This document shows, in pieces, positions 20,953-33,342 of a stretch of DNA of 64,000 bases. The notes below the pieces were generated by a model, which made no database searches, was not told the DNA's origin, and saw nothing but the letters and a program-made list of their open reading frames with translations. The position numbers and the translations under genes are program-made. Source of the DNA: Pisolithus tinctorius (taxonomy: Eukaryota; Basidiomycota; Agaricomycetes; Boletales; Pisolithaceae); assembly GCA_024663395.1 (NCBI GenBank), contig JANFAH010000013.1, forward strand, positions 682,001 to 746,000. Direction: 5' to 3'. Each line of letters opens with the position of its first letter. The stretch's first letter is position 1.

Positions 20953-22684
20953 ATGGCTTCCACTCTACTACTACGACATGCAACCAAAGCAACTCTGACT
21001 ACGGGCCCTCTTCGTCTGTTCAGTTCCCAGTAAGCACTGCCCACGTAGAGTTTGAAAGACATGGCCCACGCTCAGCGGGTAGCAGTGCAAACGACCTTCC
21101 GCTGAGCGGCATACGCGTTTTGGAACTGGGACAAGTTATCGCTGGCCCATTCTGTGGACAGCTCCTCGGGTAAACCAGCATTATTTAAATTGAAACGCCG
21201 ACGTGCTTGTCTTGACGTTCGTCCCAGGCATTTTGGGGCAGAGGTCATCAAAATAGAGCAACCCTCCGTAGGGGACCCTCTGAGAGTGTGGTGCGAACTC
21301 GACGCTGATGGTGTCAGTCCGTGGTTCCGGAGCCTAGGCAGAAACAAGAAGAGTGTCGCTATTGATCTGAGAAAAGATGAAGGACGAGAGTTCGTGCTTC
21401 CAGTTCTGTGCATGGTTAATACCATATAATACTGATGGTGTCACCAGACTTGTGAAGTGGCTAGCGGCCAAGAGCGACGTGGTACTTGAGAATTTCAAGC
21501 CTGGAAGTAAATTATCCTGTTCCTATTGTGTGGTTACCAAAGGTACTGACTCTCTGCTTCCGATAAGCACTTGAGAAATGGGGTTTGGGTCCTTCCGACC
21601 TGCATCCGCTCAATCCCTCTCTCATATTCACTCGAGTTAGTGGGTATGGTCAGACAGGACCGTGGTCTTCTCGTCCCGGTTATGCATCCGTTTGCGAAGC
21701 GGAATCTGGTTTCCGTTACATCAACGGTCTCGTGGATCCAAAGACGGATGGGCATGCTGGCCCGCCGGTTAGACCAAACATCAGCTTAGGGGACTCGGTT
21801 GCAGGGCTCCATGCCGCTTTCGGAACCGTAAGTCAAACCGAGCTTGCCTGTACGGCGCAATTGCTGAGTATTCCTGCAGGTCCTGGCGTTGATGTCACGG
21901 GAAAAGTTGGCCTCACTTGGTGAGCAGAAAGGGCAGACCGTCGATGTTAGCATCATGGAGAGGTTAGCTTTCCTCCGGTGGCCGAAGTGTAGCTTTGAAA
22001 CTTCTGCTCAGCATGATGAATCTAATGGAAGGTATAATTCCAGAGTATGATCGGAAAGGAAAGGTAGGATCTGTGGCTCGTGATGATCATCGATACCTAG
22101 CATGTTTCTCCCCCCCCCAGGTCCGTGGACCGTCGGGGTCTTCTGTTACGGGAATTGTCCCTACCAATGCATACCCTTGTCTCCCCTCGACATCGACGGG
22201 AGAACTCCCAACGTATATCATCATCGGTGCTAACGGGGATACCCTGTACACACGATTGATGCGTGCCATCGGTCGTGAAGATCTTATAGGACCGCTTTAT
22301 GCCCACAATCACCATCGAGTCACTCGCCAAGCAGAAATCGAGGCAGCCATCACGGAATGGACGAGTTCACGTTCTGCCGAAGAAGTCTATGAGCTATTGG
22401 AATCAGCGGGTGTACCCGTTGGGCGGGTTCTCAGCGTAAGAGAAATTGTGGATCACGAGCAGGTCAAGGCTCGCGATGCTGTCGAGGATGTTTGGGTACA
22501 GAAGGAAGATGGCGGGTGGAATGTGAAGATGTCTCGCGTGTTCCCCGTCTTACAAGGTTCAGATGCCAAGACTAGATGGGCTGGTCCTGACCTTGGTGCA
22601 CATACTGAGGAAGTCATGAAGGAGGATCTTGGCTTGGATTCCGACGAAGTCGCACGGCTCAAGCGAGATGGTGTTATTGGATGA
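20953..22684 (+). CDS. Class III CoA-transferase (CaiB/BaiF family), probably mitochondrial
   Basis: It transfers CoA between carboxylic acids through an aspartyl intermediate; the closest familiar type is the eukaryotic succinate/glutarate CoA-transferase, but the acids are not known. The start gives MASTLLLRHATKATL and a basic, Ser/Thr-rich leader typical of mitochondrial import. After an intron (21030-21082) come LPLSGIRVLELGQVIAGPF, FGAEVIKIE, SLGRNKKSVAIDLR, ENFKPG, GYGQTGPW and ISLGDSVAGLHAAFG, which carries the likely catalytic Asp. The C-terminal domain follows with NAYPC, IIIGANGD and AGVPVGRV and ends at 22684. About eight introns are needed. The junction near 21391-21450 is unclear, with several possible donors. 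Confidence 0.82.
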
Positions 22685-22812
22685 GTAGATAATATCCAGT
22701 GGAGCGTATGATCATCATGGTTCGTTAATCGTCCGTGTCGTCTATCACGTCTATCGTACAAACAAAACATTTTTTCTTTACAATTTTCCGGGATATAAGA
22801 ATGGGGAATTAG

Positions 22813-24086
22813 CTATGCCCACAAGAAACTAGCAGGCTTTGGAATGACATCCGCTCCAAGGCTCGCTACCACCCGCAGGTCTTTTCCCCCTTGTACTCGC
22901 TCGAAAACTTTCACGCCACCACCCTCGGTTCCACCGGCTATGAGCCATTTATTGTCTTTTCCACCAAAGTACATACCACGGAGGTGCTTCAGTCCGGTGC
23001 GTACCTCTGTCACAAGCTCCGGCTCTGCCTCTCCATTCGCAAGGGAGAAAATAGCAACCGTGTCTCCCTCGGGGCTTGGGTCATCACGGTTGGACACGTA
23101 TATGTAAGGCTCGGAAAATGTGGCGTTCGTTTCAGGCAACAGAATTTCAGCTGTAGTCATAGCGTGCGGCGCTGGTGGTGGAGTCTGAAGCGTGGACAGC
23201 GATTTCTGGGGTGGGCTCATATCGATTGGAGGAAAGGGGTGCACAGATAATTGCGAAGTAAGCTCAAGTAAGGTGTACAGCGTCTTTCCTGTGACACCTG
23301 TGGGAATGCATCATACTGCCATACGGAAAGGACGCACCGCAAGTGGCGACGTGGCGTGGTCCACCCCCCGATTCGCATTGTACGTAGCCGCAGATAGCCC
23401 AGCGACTATCGCTGCCTTTCTTGAGGCGCCATATCTTGTCTGCTCCTAGATCCGGGACAAGGAGCTCCTTCTCTGCAGAAGTGGTATCTATGGTACTGAA
23501 GATGGTTTGATGGGGGTGGGAAGAAGCCTGACGAGCTTTGTTAGGACCAGGCCTTTCAAATGGAAAAGAGAGCGTCCATGGCGTCGGGGTGAGCACGAAG
23601 GGGGGCTCGGTAGAGATGGGTAGAGTTGCCAACGTCCCGGAGGAATACTGGATGACATGGCACAATGTCAGGGGTAGATTGACAGTCAACTGCCGTCTGA
23701 GGATGATCCAGGAACGACGGGCAACTCACGTTTCCAATAAGAAGTTCGTCCTCCGTCGCGAGCAGCGAGCAAGGGTCGCTGCCGCCACTCCTCGCCCTCG
23801 CGACGACTGCACCTTCTGCTTCCTCCCCGTACTTGATGACTGCAATCTCACCGTTCTCTTGTTCGAGCCCAGTAAATACTAGCGAGTTATCGGATGGATG
23901 TTGAGCTATCCACGACGGGTTTTGGCCTACATGGGTCTTTCCTAGGAGCGCCAGAGTTGGTGAGTCTGAACCCGGCGGCGATGGATGAAATTCCAGCGTA
24001 TAGATTGCGTCGGTGTACGATCCAACATATATCCTGTGTGCGGGGGACATGGGGGTGCTAGACTGTGAGCTCCACACCGGCGCCAA
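22813..24086 (-). CDS. Lactonase-type seven-bladed beta-propeller protein, 3 exons
   Basis: Resembles the 6-phosphogluconolactonase / carboxy-cis,cis-muconate cyclase family. Exons are 24086-23730, 23647-23338 and 23297-22813 (383 aa). Family blocks are RIYVGSYTDAIYTLEF at the N-terminus, VGQNPSWIAQHP, VPDLGADKIW and SGGGPRHVA in the middle, then GKTLYTLLELTSQL, YIYVSNRDD and LRGMYFGG near the end. No signal peptide is visible, so it is probably cytosolic. The reaction could be opening of a sugar lactone or a step of aromatic catabolism; the sequence alone does not decide. It is tail-to-tail with the CoA-transferase, with 128 bp between them. Confidence 0.82.
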
Positions 24087-24593
24087 CCGGAGTGGTGCAT
24101 CAGCTGGGGTCTTTCACACACGACTCGGAGACAAGCTTCATACCGATTCGGACGTGATGTCAGAGATGGCCACCATGCACACGGTGACGCTCGCAAACCC
24201 ATCGTACGAGCTTATCATGCAGGTCTGCTAGTATCACGGTCAGTCAAGCAGAGGTAGAGGGAAGATCCAACAGTGTCGTTGTGTAAACAAACCAAATGAT
24301 CGGTGCTTACCATCACCGGTAATCGTGCCCTCTGTCTGGCAGTGGAGCGTACGATACTTAAACTTGTTGTTCACAGGCTGTTAACCCAGGGAGAGATTCA
24401 CTGGAGCATGAGACGTCACCGCTTAGGGCGGCCGCCATTCCCACCACCGGGTAATGTGTCCTCCCTGAGTTTTTCTCTGTTCCATTTCTTCCCTCTCTCT
24501 CTTCATCCGTCGCCCTGCGAAAATTTTTTGGACGCCTCGCCTGTTTGCCCGTGCAGCGTTTGGTCAGTACAACAATACCGCGTTTACAATTGA
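24087..24593. other. Intergenic region, no gene seen
   Basis: About 500 bp between the divergent lactonase and F-box genes. It contains pyrimidine-rich stretches near 24470-24520 that could belong to the F-box gene's promoter. Nothing else is recognised. Confidence 0.5.
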
Positions 24594-25733
24594 TTGACGT
24601 CTCCCCCAGGAATGAGTATGAATAGGTGTCATTCTGCAGCGGCAATCCTTTCCCGTTTGCTAGTCGACAGAGTCAAGCATTGCCATCCTCGCAAGGAGAG
24701 CATAAAGTCAACTTCCCCAATATCTATGCTTCCCACCGAACTGCTCATCGAAATTTTTACCCATGTCTTCTGGGAGTCCTGCGACGAGAGTAGCCAGGAA
24801 TGTGAGCCCCCTGGGCTGTTAGCCCCAACATATGCCACTGCATTCGACCCGCATTCCCCCAGTCTATTCCCGTACAACGCTGCTTCGGTCTGTAGTCGGT
24901 GGAAAGATGTCATATGTTCTGCTTCCTTCCCCACCTTTTGGACAAGGATAGTGGTGGTCGTTGGGATCACTACGCCAGAGCTAATCCAAAAAATGCTGAG
25001 CTGGTCCGGAAATTTGATCATTGGAATAGCAGTGATACAGGACAGTTCGCTCTTTTCGGTACAGGCAGAGGTCGAGGACATAACGAATGGCGTAGTCCCT
25101 CACATAAAACGCCTCCAAGGCCTCAGATACTCTTTGTCTCGCAGCTCAGACCTTGCAGTGGCTCGCAAAACACTGCGTGGGAAAGCCCGAAGACTGGCAT
25201 ATTTCCATCTGGGATATGAGGAAGACGATGGTGACGGTGAACATGGCCAGGAACAAGAGGTACTCGATTTCGATGCTAGTGGCGAAGAAGTTGGAAAAGG
25301 GTGGAAGTTGATCACTCATGCGGTTCAGTGCCTCAACGTGGACAATTACTCATTCAAACTTGCATGTTACCCCAAATCCGATGGGTTTCATGACTTACTT
25401 CGCTTACGCTCGCTCTCCCTGTCTTGGCCACATCCCCGCGATGAACAGTCCTCCGTTGGTTGTATCACAGGAGACAAACGAGCAGGTAGAATCCATTTCC
25501 GCGAGTTCCTGGCAGTCTTGCAAGAGGCATTCATGCTGCTGCGATTGACCGTTCGAAACGAGCAATTTGATGGTTTGGACGAGTCCTCGTTGATGACGTG
25601 TTACCTCCCCCTTCTTCAATCCGTCACCTTGGATTGCGTGAGCAAGGTGTTTCGAGATCGTTTTCAGCTTGCCATCGACGCCGACCCACATAGCTTCGTC
25701 GTCACGCACTTATTGGATTTTCCAGCTAAGTAA
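24594..25733 (+). CDS. F-box protein, intronless
   Basis: A 379-residue protein with an F-box near residues 44-95 (ISMLPTELLIEIFTHVFW, then AASVCSRWKDVICSASFPTFW), the layout of the very large mushroom F-box family. Such proteins usually act as substrate receptors of SCF ubiquitin ligases. The rest lacks clear repeats but has an acidic patch (GYEEDDGDGEHGQEQ) and Leu-rich segments. The length is short compared with many relatives, so the C-terminus may be truncated. In-frame ATGs at 24612 and 24618 are alternative starts. Confidence 0.8.
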   Translation: MTSPPGMSMNRCHSAAAILSRLLVDRVKHCHPRKESIKSTSPISMLPTELLIEIFTHVFWESCDESSQECEPPGLLAPTYATAFDPHSPSLFPYNAASVCSRWKDVICSASFPTFWTRIVVVVGITTPELIQKMLSWSGNLIIGIAVIQDSSLFSVQAEVEDITNGVVPHIKRLQGLRYSLSRSSDLAVARKTLRGKARRLAYFHLGYEEDDGDGEHGQEQEVLDFDASGEEVGKGWKLITHAVQCLNVDNYSFKLACYPKSDGFHDLLRLRSLSLSWPHPRDEQSSVGCITGDKRAGRIHFREFLAVLQEAFMLLRLTVRNEQFDGLDESSLMTCYLPLLQSVTLDCVSKVFRDRFQLAIDADPHSFVVTHLLDFPAK

Positions 25734-26904
25734 ACGAATTAACTAATGTGAGGGATCAATATTATCGAGTGTAAGCCCCAAAACTGACATCGACTTGCAG
25801 ATAACTATCTGCTTCTCCAAGGTTTTGCCACCGCGTCGGTGAGCGAGTCACACCCACCATAGAACTGTGCAGGAGTGTATATAGTTGGTAGAGATTGTAA
25901 TGAGGTGAATACTTCGATGCCACCGTCTCTCGATCCCACGGATTGCATTAAGCTAAGTTACGGGAAATCCAGGAAGGACCCCGTAGGTATCATTTCCTAC
26001 TTACGGACTATTTATGCACTGTTGGTGTAGTATTGTCAGTTTGAAACTTCACCATCCCGAAATCGGCGATTTCTAAGCTGAAGGCATCGTCCCAAACTCA
26101 TAGCTAATGGGGGCGCCCTGAGGATTACCATTAGGTGAAACGGAAATATCTGGTAACGGGATTGCCATTGAAATTGCTGACGTCTACTCTCTAAGGAAAG
26201 AGACGTGGCAGGGACCGAAAAATGCATTTGCAGGTCCCTCAGTGACTTGAATTGCAGCACTAGGACTTCCTAACTCATTAGACCCTGCGTTTGTGGCGCG
26301 TTCTCGCAGCTAAATTGCATACTCGTTGACAACTTTGAATCCCGGCCCAAGTGCCACCAGCCCACTTCTATAAACAGCAGTCCACCTCGCTGTCAGTGGG
26401 TCCGGAAGCAGTCTAAGTTTGCTGAGGACCCAAGCTCTCCTTCCGACCCACGGCTTTCAAAGGACAGGTATGCTCATTTCGATTGAGGGCTCCATTCATC
26501 CTATCACTTAGTGGAAGGGGAGTAGCCTCGCGAAATTCTTTGAATCATTCCGCCCACGTATGAAGCGTTTCAACTGGCTGTTATGGAAGTGGTTCTACGT
26601 GGTTCCTGCCGTTACGACTAATCCGTTTCTCTGGTTGACATGAGTTGGGGAATTAACATCGCCACTACTCGTCGCGGTTAGTCAGACCAGCTCCATCTTG
26701 ACAGTCAGCTTAAAGCAATGTTCTCACTGGGGGGAACGTCAGGGAGCAACCTCCAAGCCGTGACTGACCGCAGCATGCTGGATAGGTGCATATGAGGTCA
26801 TCAACAGGAGTTGTCGTTCTCCTAGATAAAAGCCAGCTAATCGAGTATGCATATCCCGACGTTGCAGCCTTCCTAACTGTGCCGTGCTGCAGCAGGGAAT
26901 AATA
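25734..26904. other. Intergenic region of about 1.2 kb
   Basis: I see no conserved ORF here. A TATA-like TAGATAAAAG at about 26823 lies about 80 bp before the thaumatin-like gene start and probably belongs to its promoter. Confidence 0.5.
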
Positions 26905-28189
26905 ATGCTGACCGCCATTGCCTTCATTGCTCTGCTACCCGGTGCTCTAGCGCGCCAAATCACTGTAACGAACAATTGCGGTTACACCATTTGGTGAGCC
27001 TGACGTTTTTCTACCACTGACATATGTAGTGGTGCTAACCAACACCTCAGGCCCGCGGTACTTTGCCCTTTCTTTGCTACAAACTGAAGTTAATGATCGT
27101 CAGATGTTCACAGCTATCGGAACGGCTCCAACCTACCCTGGAGGGTTCGTCGTAAGGCGTATTTTTCAAAACAGCTGAGATAATCGTTTTACTAGGTGGG
27201 AAGCCCCTGCGGGGACATCAGTGACTTTTACTGTGAGGGACGTTTTGCGAGTTCCAGACTTTATATTGACTAGCCTGCCATATTAGGTCCCAGACAACTG
27301 GTCTTCTGCTAGGATCTGGGTATGTCTTTAGGCTACCGCCCCTCTAACCTTGTTCATAGTTACGGATAGGGCCGTCGCGGCTGTACCTTTACTGCAGACT
27401 CGAACTCATGTCTAGACGGCGGTTGCAGTGGCGGTTTGCAATGCAACGGAATTGTGAGGTATTCTACCGAGAATTTTAGAACACCTTTTCTGATCATACC
27501 ACTGAAGGGTGCGCCGCCAGCAACACTTGCCGAGTTTACTCTCGGTGGTGATACCGGCACGGATTACTACGATGGTCTGTATTGGTTGGCATAGCTCACC
27601 AGTCGATGTTGATCATACGCGTCTCTGACCAGTATCCCTCGTGGATGGCTTCAATCTACCCGTAAGCATCACGAACAACGTTGGGTGTTCTGTTGCAGAC
27701 TGTCCCGTTGATCTGGGGCCAAATTGTCCTTAAGCATTCACTGTTTTGACCGTGATTGCACTACTTAACGTTGTACAGGTCCAACTCCTCTCCGGGGGCC
27801 GTTTGATGTGTCGGGTAACATCGTGGGTTGCAAGAGCGCTTGTGAAGCCGGCCTCGATAGCGACACTGGTAAGTGACGCCTGATTTGCTTCTTTTTTTTT
27901 TTTTTCATTGTAATCATCTGCTACATCCAGCCAACTCCCCCAACTGTTGCACGGGAAATTACAGCACTCCCGCGACCTGCCCGTCTTCTGGCGTTCAGTA
28001 TTATAGCTATTTCAGTGCGTGTTGTGTCTCGTTCACTTTTACCATGTATGTAGACCCTGACAACTTGAAACAGAAAACAACTGCCCGAACTCCTATTGTT
28101 ATGCTTACGACGAGTCAAGCGGAACTGCTTTGTGGACGTGCGATGGGACTAAGAGTCCTGCGTATACGATCACTTTCTGCCCAGAGTGA
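26905..28189 (+). CDS. Secreted thaumatin-like protein (GH64/TLP superfamily), 11 exons
   Basis: A 246-residue secreted protein. The signal peptide is MLTAIAFIALLPGALA, and mature sequence begins RQITVTNNCGYTIW. Exons are 26905-26993, 27051-27057, 27104-27144, 27196-27232, 27287-27319, 27370-27453, 27508-27574, 27633-27725, 27779-27868, 27931-28014 and 28074-28189; the total is a multiple of three. Family blocks are IWPAMFTAIG, GWEAPAGTSVTFTVPDNW, RIWGRRGCTF, CSGGLQCNG, PATLAEFTLGG, DYYDVSLVDGFNLPVSI, C-rich turns and CPNSYCYAYDE, ending TITFCPE. Exon 2 is only 7 nt. Mushroom TLPs act on or bind beta-glucans and are linked to cell-wall remodelling and senescence of fruiting bodies; that role is inferred from the family. 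No single ORF reveals this gene because its exons are so short. Confidence 0.88.
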
Positions 28190-29339
28190 GCTTAGTTGGC
28201 GATCAACACGTATCCATTGCGGTACGTCGAGGCAGCGAGGATATTTAGTATAATGTATGCCGGCGGATAGGAACTACCACCAATGCCTTCCGAAAGGATT
28301 GTCCTCATGTATTTAGAAGATGTACTTCATCTATGGCCATCATACATAACCGTCAGGCAAACTCTGTCTGAGATGACGGCTTTCGGAAGCATTGAGAGAG
28401 AAGCTGCTCTGGGGCTATCAGGACAATGGTGGCCCCTCGCGCTATTTTTCTGTAAAGATCCTCGTCATGCTTTCAGACGTGCCAACATGCTGTATCTCAA
28501 TCAACTACTCTCGCATGAAGCCCAGAGGCTAGCTTCTTTTCCTCCTGCTGAAAACCCAAGTCTTGCTCGCAGTATGAGACCTGCCAGTTTATATACACAC
28601 CATTTCCGCTTCGAGAGCATTTGCAAGATAGCAAACTGACATAGCTGGATTGGTGTTTTGTTTTCCCCATTCCAGTGGCTGTCACTAGTCAACACGACAT
28701 CCTTCTCACCCAATAAGCTTATAACTGCATCGAGTTGAAAGTCATGAGTATCACTTGGAAAGATACGAGGGAGTCTCACGTCAGAGGCGTCTCTCCTCCG
28801 TGTCAAATCGAAATGGCTCCGCGGGTGTAGACTTATGATCGGCAAGACATGTCGCAGCGATCAACATGCACGATCACGTGCTTATGTACATCCACGTGGA
28901 CTCTGTCACATCGCCAAGTCCTAAATATCGAATTTGTTGAACTCCTCTACGAGGCCGCAGACTACATAGTATGGACCACTGCGGAGGGAGTTCTGGCACC
29001 TTCGAGCTATGAACACCGGTGAGTAATCCCCCATTAAAATTCAACCACGCCAGGCAGAAGAATACAGTTTCCAACTTAGATGCAGATGTCGCTGCCAATC
29101 AGCAAGCATCATCGGACAAACGTGTCTGTCTGACGAGCGGTTGGTCTTTGGTTGTTCTACTCCGTCGTCTTTGGAAAGAATCTCTCTTTCTGCATCCTGT
29201 CGCTGCCGCCCTCGACATCGCAGAGATGGTGATAGTCATATAGTGTGCAGATGTCGCACGCAGATACTGAAGATTGAACGAGTGTTGCTCGCATCGAAGC
29301 CGCAACAGGAAGCCTTGGGTTGTCATTGTATAGCACCTT
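28190..29339. other. Intergenic region of about 1.15 kb, no gene recognised
   Basis: It contains only short ORFs, including one of 118 codons at 28283-28639 with no motif I know and an overlapping antisense one. No repeat ends are seen. The P450 relic begins at its right edge. Confidence 0.45.
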
Positions 29340-29990
29340 AGGTGTTGCGTGTGGCTGGTCAGAACTACGTTCTGCCACTTTCTCGACCGACTAAGATGGA
29401 GGGGGGCGAGTTAATGCACGAGACGCTCATTCCCAAAGGGACTTGCATTGTAACATTTATTGCTGCATACGACCGGTTCGTGCTTCTATTTCTTTCGCTC
29501 GAAATATGTACCAATGACGTTTTAGCAATAAGAACATGTGAGGTGAGCACGCTGATGTGTTTAATCGAGACCGTTGGCTGAATGGCATTGCGAAGGACAA
29601 GAAGGAAGCTGCCACTGGTGTATGCTTGAGCCTTTGTTTTCTTGTGTACCGACTTATTCACGTTTTTAAGCCTTTCTCACTCCCCAGATTGTTTTGCCAT
29701 GGTGGCGAGCACTGCCGTAATTATATTCTGCTTAAGTGTCTGACTAAGCAACGTTGACCGACGGTTACACAATGACCCGATTCGCCTCATCCGCACAGCG
29801 TCATATGGAAGTTCTTAGCAAGTTCGAGGTATTCATCACTGAGACAGCTAATAGAATCCGGCGGGAGCCGTGTGTATTGATGGCGCCTACCGTGGAAGAC
29901 GACGATGTTCGTAGGGTTCAGTTACCAGTCACTATACCAGTTGCTCCTCGGTCCAGGAAGCGTGAAGTAATTGTTTTATCGATGGTACGT
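29340..29990 (+). pseudogene. P450 relic upstream of P450 copy B
   Basis: A fragment from just after the K-helix to the C-terminus of a P450 related to its neighbours: LRVAGQNYVLPLSRP, GELMHETLIPKGT, DVFNRDRWLNGIAKDKKEA, then FEVFITETANRIRREPCVLM. The heme-loop exon with FGGGPR is missing, and the GEHADVF segment is out of frame. It is the counterpart of the relic at 12690-13030. Confidence 0.78.
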
Positions 29991-30611
29991 TACTGGCTGC
30001 ACCCTCAGGCGCTCCTCGTGTTCGTTTCTCTTAATGGAAGATTGCCAGGGAGGTCGTACAGCCCTCTATCCCCCCCTTTTTTTCTCGATTACATGGTTTG
30101 GTCACGCTGTTATGAGATTTAACATTCGGTGGTGTACGCATCCCATGTATAAGAAATGCTGTGGTATGTACTAATTGAAACGACATTCAGATTCATGACT
30201 TCTTTCAGCACGGGATGGGCTGCACGCTGAGGCAGACAGTGGAAACCGTCGGCGATGGCAAAAGATTGAATAATATCGCATTTGCCTCGTCATCGCATCT
30301 GACTCGGGCGAGTCAGCTTGGATACCATATCCACTGGACAAAGACTTTTGTCGCGGCCATCGGACATGATCGGCTTTGACCTTTTAGGTCAGATTGCCCC
30401 TAACTATTAGTCAAGTACTATGACACACATTCCGAAGGAAGACTCTGAGTCAATGATCATTACAGTAATTACTTTCTGACGAGTGTGTCGCTCACACTCG
30501 GTGTACGGTTTGCCATACTGCCGATTCCCGGTACTTTTGGGTTACCAATGTCGGTGAGTAACTCCTCGTAACAGGACGAATACCGCGGGCGGACGCGCAC
30601 AAATTCATATG

Positions 30612-30621
30612 GTATATAAAC
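30612..30621 (+). promoter_or_regulatory. TATA box of P450 copy B
   Basis: GGTATATAAACA lies about 48 nt before the ATG at 30661, as in copy A. Confidence 0.6.
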
Positions 30622-30660
30622 AGCGCCGCGTTCTGCAGGGGATGCTCATCAGCTTCTCAG

Positions 30661-32926
30661 ATGGATCGCTACTTGACTCCCCTGTGCCTTTCCCTCGTCT
30701 TATATGCTATCTACAGGCGTTACACCAGAACCTCTCTTTCTCGAGTGCGCGGACCTAAGTCCACGTCGTTCCTTTTTGGTGAGTGCACCATTCGCCTGAT
30801 CATCCCTCTCCTGAGTCGTGCTGCAAAGGGAACCTTGCCGAGTTATACCAGGACATGGCCGGTGAAGCAGAGTTCCGTTGGCAAAACCTCTATGGCAATG
30901 TCATCCGAGTCAAAGGCATCCTTGGCGTAGGTGTGCTGCTACTTTATGCGAGGTTTTCTTATCTTCCTTCATAGGAGGATCAACTTGTGGTTACTGATCC
31001 GAAGGCCTTGTCACGGATCTTCGTCACTGCCGCATATCAATTCCCAAAAGTACCAGAACGTCGAATTCTGACGTTCATGATGCTGGGAAAGAGTGTTCTC
31101 TGGGCAGATGGTGTGTTCAAACCTGAGATCTGGCGAAAACTCATCTGACAACGTCATATCGGCAGGCGACGTCCATAAGCGACAGAGGAAAATCTTGAAT
31201 CCCGGCTTCGGGGGAGCTGAATCGAGGGCATTCTTAGCGGTATCACAGGCTTCTGCCCAGGCTGTAAGTTGTTTGCCATCGGATAGAACTTGATATTGAT
31301 TTATTGTCAAGATGGTCGCAAAGTGGATGGAATTCGTCGAGGCTGATAATAGTGGCAAGATTGTAATGGACATCCCAAGCTGGGTCTCTCGAGCAGCTTT
31401 GGATGCCATAGGAGAAGGTATGTAAATGTAGCAATCGATTTCGTGATCTGGGCTTATATTTTCAATTTCAAACCAGGCGCCTTCGACGTCCGGCTGGGTA
31501 GCCTCGAGAATTCAGAGAGCCCGCTGGCGAAAAATTACCAAGGGTTGCTGTACGTCGTAATGCCGTCTTTCTCTGGAGGGCGGGGTTGATCTTGCTGCCC
31601 AGGCTGAGCGTCTTTGGTTCCCCTTCGGCGCTACAAATCTTCGTTCAGGAAGCTATCAAGTACATTCCGACATCGATCCTCGAATACTGGGTCAAGTACG
31701 CCCCAGTCCCCCGAGCCACACGTCTCCGTGAAGCGAAGAAAGTCACCACCGCCACTGCGGCAACTATGGTGACAGAGAAGGCAGAGTCTCTTTTGCAAGG
31801 GAAGGGGGGAAGGGATATTTTCTCGCTGCTTGGTGAGTGGTACGTGACGCCTATGACCTATGTAATCATTGTTTTCGCAGTCAAAGCAAACATGGACGCT
31901 GATGCGAAGAACAAACTAAGTGATGAGGAACTATACTCGCAGATGCGGTACGTTCACAAGCCGAAGGTGGTGATTTTGTCAACTTACCGCCATTATAGCG
32001 TAATCCTCTTTGCGGGACACGAAACGACTTCAAATTCGATCGGTTGGGCCCTGCTGGAAATGTCCCGAACTCCAGAGATACAGTCGAGACTCAGATCGGA
32101 GATAAGGCAGCACGAGTCTGCCATTCGCGCTCGTGGCGACACGCAGATCACTGCGTCCGACTTGGATAATATGCCATACTTGAACGCCGTCGTTAAGGTA
32201 AACATGCGTTTGATGTCTTGACGCAGTGATTAATCCGACGTTGGTGATTGCAGGAAACTTTGCGGTATCATTGTGTGCTGCCTCAGGTGTTTCGCATGGC
32301 TAGTCAGGACTACGTTCTGCCACTTTCTCAACCAATTACGACGGAATCAGGCGAACTAATGCATGAGATCCTGGTTCCGAAAGGGACCCGGATTTTAGCA
32401 TCTGTTGCTGCATACAATCGGTCCGTGATATCTATCGCTTCCACTTGGAGTATGTATTGAAGATGTTACAGCAACAAGGACATGTGGGGTGAAGATGCCG
32501 ACATGTTTAATCCGGACCGTTGGTTGGATGGCATTGCGAAGGACAAAAAGGAAGCTTCCGTTGGTGTATACTCCAGCCTGTGAGTCCGTGTGCATTTTCC
32601 TACCCATTCTTTACCCATTCTCCTCCTAGGTTGACATTTGGAGGTGGACCCCGCGCATGTCTAGGCTGGCGATTTGCGTAAGTACTATCATATATTCAGC
32701 GCAAGAGTACGGCTGAACAACACCTATGCGTCACAGTGTCATCGAGATTCAAGCGTTTCTGGTAGAGATTATCAACCAATTTGAAGTATCGCTCACAGAG
32801 AAAGCAATGCATATTCGACGTGAGTCCTCTCTGGTGATGGTGCCTACTGTGGATGGCGAGGTTAGTCGTGGAGTTCAATTACCACTTGCCATATCTGTCG
32901 CTCCGCGGGATGATGACGCGTACTGA
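30661..32926 (+). CDS. Cytochrome P450, copy B, 13 exons
   Basis: A close paralogue of the P450 at 13719-15982 with the same exon pattern and about the same length. It keeps the membrane anchor, FAGHETTSNS, ETLRYH, FNPDRW and FGGGPRACLG. The spliced frame shows no stop. Residue changes are few and mostly conservative, for example VVADPK to VVTDPK and GKGSRD to GKGGRD. The intron before ETLR has a normal GT donor, unlike copy A. It converges on the second DUF4470/MYND gene. Confidence 0.87.
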
Positions 32927-33342
32927 GCAAGATGATGCTTTTACCGGTGATTCATTGCCAGGTATACTGTAGATCGGGGGGAGTTTCGTGGATTCGCGAT
33001 CCGCGAATAATTCTGCCGTATGTTGCTTTTTGTTTTTCATTTGCCTATCTCGTCCTGTTGTAAGATGTCTCGTTCAACCATGTACATATCCTATTCCTGG
33101 ATGCCGTCAGGGTTCATGGTATCTAATAGCACTGTAATCCCTTTGGAATATTACCTAGCAGTCCGATGTACCAGTATCCAACATCTGAGTGCAAGTCATG
33201 ACAGAAAGGCAAGTCTGCGCGAGTGGAGAAGGCGGCACATAGTATGGTACCAAAAGTGCTGGAACCCCGACGTGTTACAGATCGAATGGGCAGGTACAAA
33301 CATAACAATTGACATGGGAATACAAGTGCTATGATACATAGC

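Noticed and set aside
28283..28639. 118-codon ORF between the thaumatin-like gene and the P450 relic
   Set aside because: No motif, no splice context, and an overlapping antisense ORF of similar length; not enough to call a gene.
29340..29990. A functional P450 upstream of copy B
   Set aside because: It lacks the N-terminal half and the heme-binding exon and is partly out of frame; only a relic remains.
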